Positions 6,831 through 8,832 of a stretch of DNA of 8,832 nucleotides are shown in pieces. Position 1 is the stretch's first letter; every line of letters starts with the position of its first letter. The DNA is from Deltaproteobacteria bacterium (GTDB lineage: Bacteria > Myxococcota_A > UBA796 > UBA2385). A program made the position numbers and the translations under genes. The notes beneath the pieces are model-generated. The model did not search any database. It saw only the letters and a list, made by a program, of their open reading frames with translations, and had not been told where the DNA came from. Where the stretch lies: contig RFKJ01000145.1 in NCBI GenBank assembly GCA_003694325.1, forward strand, positions 1 through 8,832. Direction: 5' to 3'.

Positions 6831-8669
6831 TCAGCGCACCACCACCGCGCGCCCCGGGTACAGGAACACGTCGGCGTCGTCGATGCGTTCGATGGCCATG
6901 AAGCCACCGTGGACCAGGCGCAAGTGGCAGCTCGGACACAGGCAGCAGAGGTTGTCCGGGTCGTCGGAGCCTCCCAGCGACCGAGGCATGATGTGGTGGA
7001 CGTGGATCTTGATCGTGCGTCGGCGGCACTCCGGGTTTTCGCAGGTGTGATCGGCCCGTTGGCGGGGCCCCCTGCGGGGTTGGGGAGGGAACCGGTCGAG
7101 CAACCAGCGGGCGGCATCGAGCAGTCCTGCCGGCACGATGATGTGGCGTTCGGCGGGTTCGGCCGGTCGCGGCGGCGCATCGGGGCGGAGCGTGAGCCCG
7201 ATGGCCGAGGGATCCAGCGGTGCGTCGGGCCCGTCCCCCACCCGGGACGGCCCGAGCCGCCGGGCGTCCGGGGTCCAGCCGGCGAGCCCCGTCGGGCTGC
7301 CGCCAGTTTCTGTCGCGGCCAGGGCGTCCAGTCGCGCCTGGCGCTGGGCGATGGCCCGTTCCACCAGGTCCGGGGCGTCGTCGGCAAGCCGCTGCAGCGC
7401 GCGCCGCTTGTGGTGGGCCCCGGAGGGGTCGGCCGCCATGCGCTTCAGGTCGCCGAGCGGGACCCGGTCGGCCACCGCCAGCCACTGTCGCGCCTGTGCT
7501 ACGGTGTCGGCCAACCGTCCCAACGCGGCGGCGCGGGCCAGCGCCAGCCCACGGTCCACCGCGGCGGCGATCTGGGGGAACCAGAGCAGGGTGCGCCCTT
7601 CCTTTCGCAGGCGCTGAGCCGTTCGAACCGACATGTCGAGTTCTGCCCGCACGAAGTCGTCGAAGCGGTCGTGGCCCCAGTCGAGGAACAGCCAGCAATC
7701 CTTGATCTGGTCGAGGAGCCGCCCGAGGACCGCACGCCGCCGCTGCCGGATCGCCATGAGCCGATCGGCGATCTGCAGGGCGTGGTCAAGGTCGCGTGGT
7801 TCTTTCCACGGCCCGACCACCGGTGTCGCCTGGTCGCCGAGGGCGTCGGGCATGGACGGAGGCGACAGGTCGGGCGCCGGGCGCGGCGCCCGCACGTCTT
7901 TCAGGATCTGCGCAGGCGCTTCACCGCTTTGGTACCAGTCGAGGATCTGCTGGTCGGCGGCGTGATCTGGAAGGGACCGCCCGCACAGGAGCCGCGCCAG
8001 GCGCCGGGCGCGCCGCACCGTGGTGGCGTCGTCACCGACCAGCACGTCGACGTCGACGTCGTCGTCCCCGGCGGCCCGCGTGTCCCGGGTCGCGGGTTCC
8101 CCCTGTACCACCGCCCGGATCCATGCGGCCTGGTCCGACGGCTGCACCCGTCCCGGTGCCTGCACCGCTGTGGTCAGCGTCACCAGCCCGACGTTTACTG
8201 CTTGCTTGACCAGGTGGAGGTCGCTGCGCAGCAGGCGGGCGATCTGGCGTTGCCAGGACGGCTGCCAGCACATTCGTTCACACACGAAGGACGTGAACGA
8301 ACCGTAGCCCAACTCCCGCAAGTCGTGCTGCTGGATGACGCAGCAGACCCGCGCCAGTCGCAGGTCGAGGGCCGCTGATGAACGCGATATCGCCACCACG
8401 AGTGCCCGCACCTGTTCAATGCGCGGGTCGCCGGGAAGCCACGCTTCCATGGTGTCGACCGACAGCCGGGCGAGCACCGATGCACCGCCCATGCCCACCG
8501 ACATGCCGCGGTCTGCGGCCACCGACATGCCGCGGTCTGCGGCCACCGACATGCCGCGGTCCACGGCGGTCGGTTCCGGGTCCCCGGCACCCGCCGGCGG
8601 CACCGAGGGGGTGCGCGTGCCCGCAAGAGCTGGCGGCCCGACGCCAGGATGGTCTTCGTGCCCGGTCAT
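6831..8669 (-). CDS. HNH endonuclease-domain protein with two copies of a helical module
   Basis: A 612-residue protein ending in a zinc-bracketed HNH nuclease domain (about 540-590): Cys543 and Cys548 (CENPEC), the catalytic His pair H558-H559 in HVHHIMPRSLGG, Asn573, then CPSCH with Cys578, Cys581 and His582, and His587. All expected metal and catalytic residues are present, so it is probably an active metal-dependent DNA nicking or cutting enzyme. Upstream are two helical modules that look like copies of each other: GYGSFTSFVCERM (about 121-133) and WGHDRFDDFVRAEL (about 331-344), each followed by a possible helix-turn-helix. An acidic, proline-rich spacer (about 190-290) separates them. 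The first 60 residues are low-complexity and include three DRGMSV repeats. An in-frame TAG lies just upstream of the ATG at 8669, but no good ribosome binding site precedes it, so a later start inside or after the repeats is possible. Target and role are unknown; mobility, defence and repair are all open. Confidence 0.88.
   Translation of the reverse strand: MTGHEDHPGVGPPALAGTRTPSVPPAGAGDPEPTAVDRGMSVAADRGMSVAADRGMSVGMGGASVLARLSVDTMEAWLPGDPRIEQVRALVVAISRSSAALDLRLARVCCVIQQHDLRELGYGSFTSFVCERMCWQPSWQRQIARLLRSDLHLVKQAVNVGLVTLTTAVQAPGRVQPSDQAAWIRAVVQGEPATRDTRAAGDDDVDVDVLVGDDATTVRRARRLARLLCGRSLPDHAADQQILDWYQSGEAPAQILKDVRAPRPAPDLSPPSMPDALGDQATPVVGPWKEPRDLDHALQIADRLMAIRQRRRAVLGRLLDQIKDCWLFLDWGHDRFDDFVRAELDMSVRTAQRLRKEGRTLLWFPQIAAAVDRGLALARAAALGRLADTVAQARQWLAVADRVPLGDLKRMAADPSGAHHKRRALQRLADDAPDLVERAIAQRQARLDALAATETGGSPTGLAGWTPDARRLGPSRVGDGPDAPLDPSAIGLTLRPDAPPRPAEPAERHIIVPAGLLDAARWLLDRFPPQPRRGPRQRADHTCENPECRRRTIKIHVHHIMPRSLGGSDDPDNLCCLCPSCHLRLVHGGFMAIERIDDADVFLYPGRAVVVR
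8497..8568 (-). repeat. 24-bp tandem repeat, three units, inside the HNH gene
   Basis: Units at 8497-8520 and 8521-8544 are identical (plus strand ACCGACATGCCGCGGTCTGC plus GGCC). A third unit, 8545-8568, matches over its first 17 bases and then diverges. Because 24 is a multiple of 3, the array keeps the frame and encodes a repeated eight-residue unit containing DRGMSV. Each unit carries an in-frame ATG on the coding strand. Copy-number change would lengthen or shorten the N-terminus without breaking the gene. Confidence 0.92.
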
Positions 8670-8776
8670 GGATTCAAGCTATCTCGAAACGGAACGCACG
8701 GCGAGTGTTCGATTAAAAAAATTGGACAAGATACGGACATAAAACGTCCTTGTGTGGCTCTCCGCTTCGTGCAGCT
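8670..8776 (-). promoter_or_regulatory. A/T-rich leader upstream of the HNH gene, likely promoter region
   Basis: This gap contains the only clearly A/T-rich stretch of the window: 27 of 40 bases at 8711-8750 are A or T. On the minus strand TTTAAT at 8717-8712 resembles a -10 element 42 bases before the ATG, but no good -35 hexamer sits at the right distance. Nearby, GGACA occurs twice, 11 bases apart (8724-8728 and 8735-8739), and GGAC/GTCC makes a short inverted repeat at 8735-8749, so an operator is conceivable. The run of seven T on the minus strand might instead help terminate an upstream gene. No start-deciding ribosome binding site is seen. Confidence 0.3.
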
Positions 8777-8832
8777 TCAGCGCGGCCGCCCCCCGATGGC
8801 GGCTGCCATCTTGACGTCGATGAGCCCGGGCT
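8777..8832 (-). CDS. Possible C-terminal end of a further minus-strand gene, cut by the window edge
   Basis: The minus strand is open from the right edge to a TGA at 8779-8777 and reads PGLIDVKMAAAIGGRPR at the end. Nearly every codon ends in G or C (16 of 17), as expected of a real gene in this genome, and the gap to the HNH gene is intergenic-looking. The family is not recognisable from 17 residues. A short plus-strand reading starting at the ATG near 8796 (MAAAILTSMSPG) also has GC-ending codons, so the strand is uncertain. Confidence 0.35.
   Translation of the reverse strand, partial: PGLIDVKMAAAIGGRPR

Noticed and set aside
6714..8378. A 554-codon plus-strand frame opposite the HNH gene
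   Set aside because: It has no domain signature, and the minus-strand gene it covers has an intact HNH active site.

Overview
The window is about 8.8 kb of very GC-rich bacterial DNA with tightly packed genes. It most likely comes from a member of Myxococcota or a close relative. The best clue is the tail of the large beta-propeller protein: a Thr/Gly/Asp linker, a Cys-Gly-Cys-Gly motif, a short hydrophobic helix and a terminal Arg-rich patch, which is the layout of the MYXO-CTERM sorting signal. The short lipoprotein signal and the HNH protein with repeated helical modules fit the same group. No tRNA, rRNA, CRISPR array, insertion sequence or phage gene was seen.

Layout. Bases 1-680 (+) are the C-terminal half of an APC-superfamily amino acid permease cut by the window edge. 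It converges, with a 13-base gap, on a minus-strand block that fills the rest. In transcription order (right to left) this block holds: a possible gene tail at the right edge (8777-8832); an A/T-rich leader; a 612-residue HNH-nuclease protein (6831-8669) with a 24-bp tandem repeat near its start; a secreted Asp-box (BNR) beta-propeller protein with a MYXO-CTERM tail (4407-6767); a small IPT/TIG-domain lipoprotein (3767-4375); an NhaC-family Na+/H+ antiporter (2231-3691); a 203-base intergenic gap; an ECF-like sigma-70 factor (1470-2027); and, overlapping it by 4 bases, a TPR-like plus TIR-like protein (694-1473).

How the genes may work together. The propeller protein, lipoprotein and antiporter share orientation and have gaps of 31 and 75 bases, so they could form one cell-envelope transcription unit; this is inferred from spacing only. 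The sigma factor and TIR-like protein overlap at GTGA and are almost certainly translated together. No anti-sigma factor with a membrane segment is present, so the TIR-like protein, predicted to be cytoplasmic, is a candidate partner of the sigma factor. This pair is the most unusual item in the window. Its TIR call is a fold-level judgement by eye, and the usual catalytic glutamate appears to be missing.
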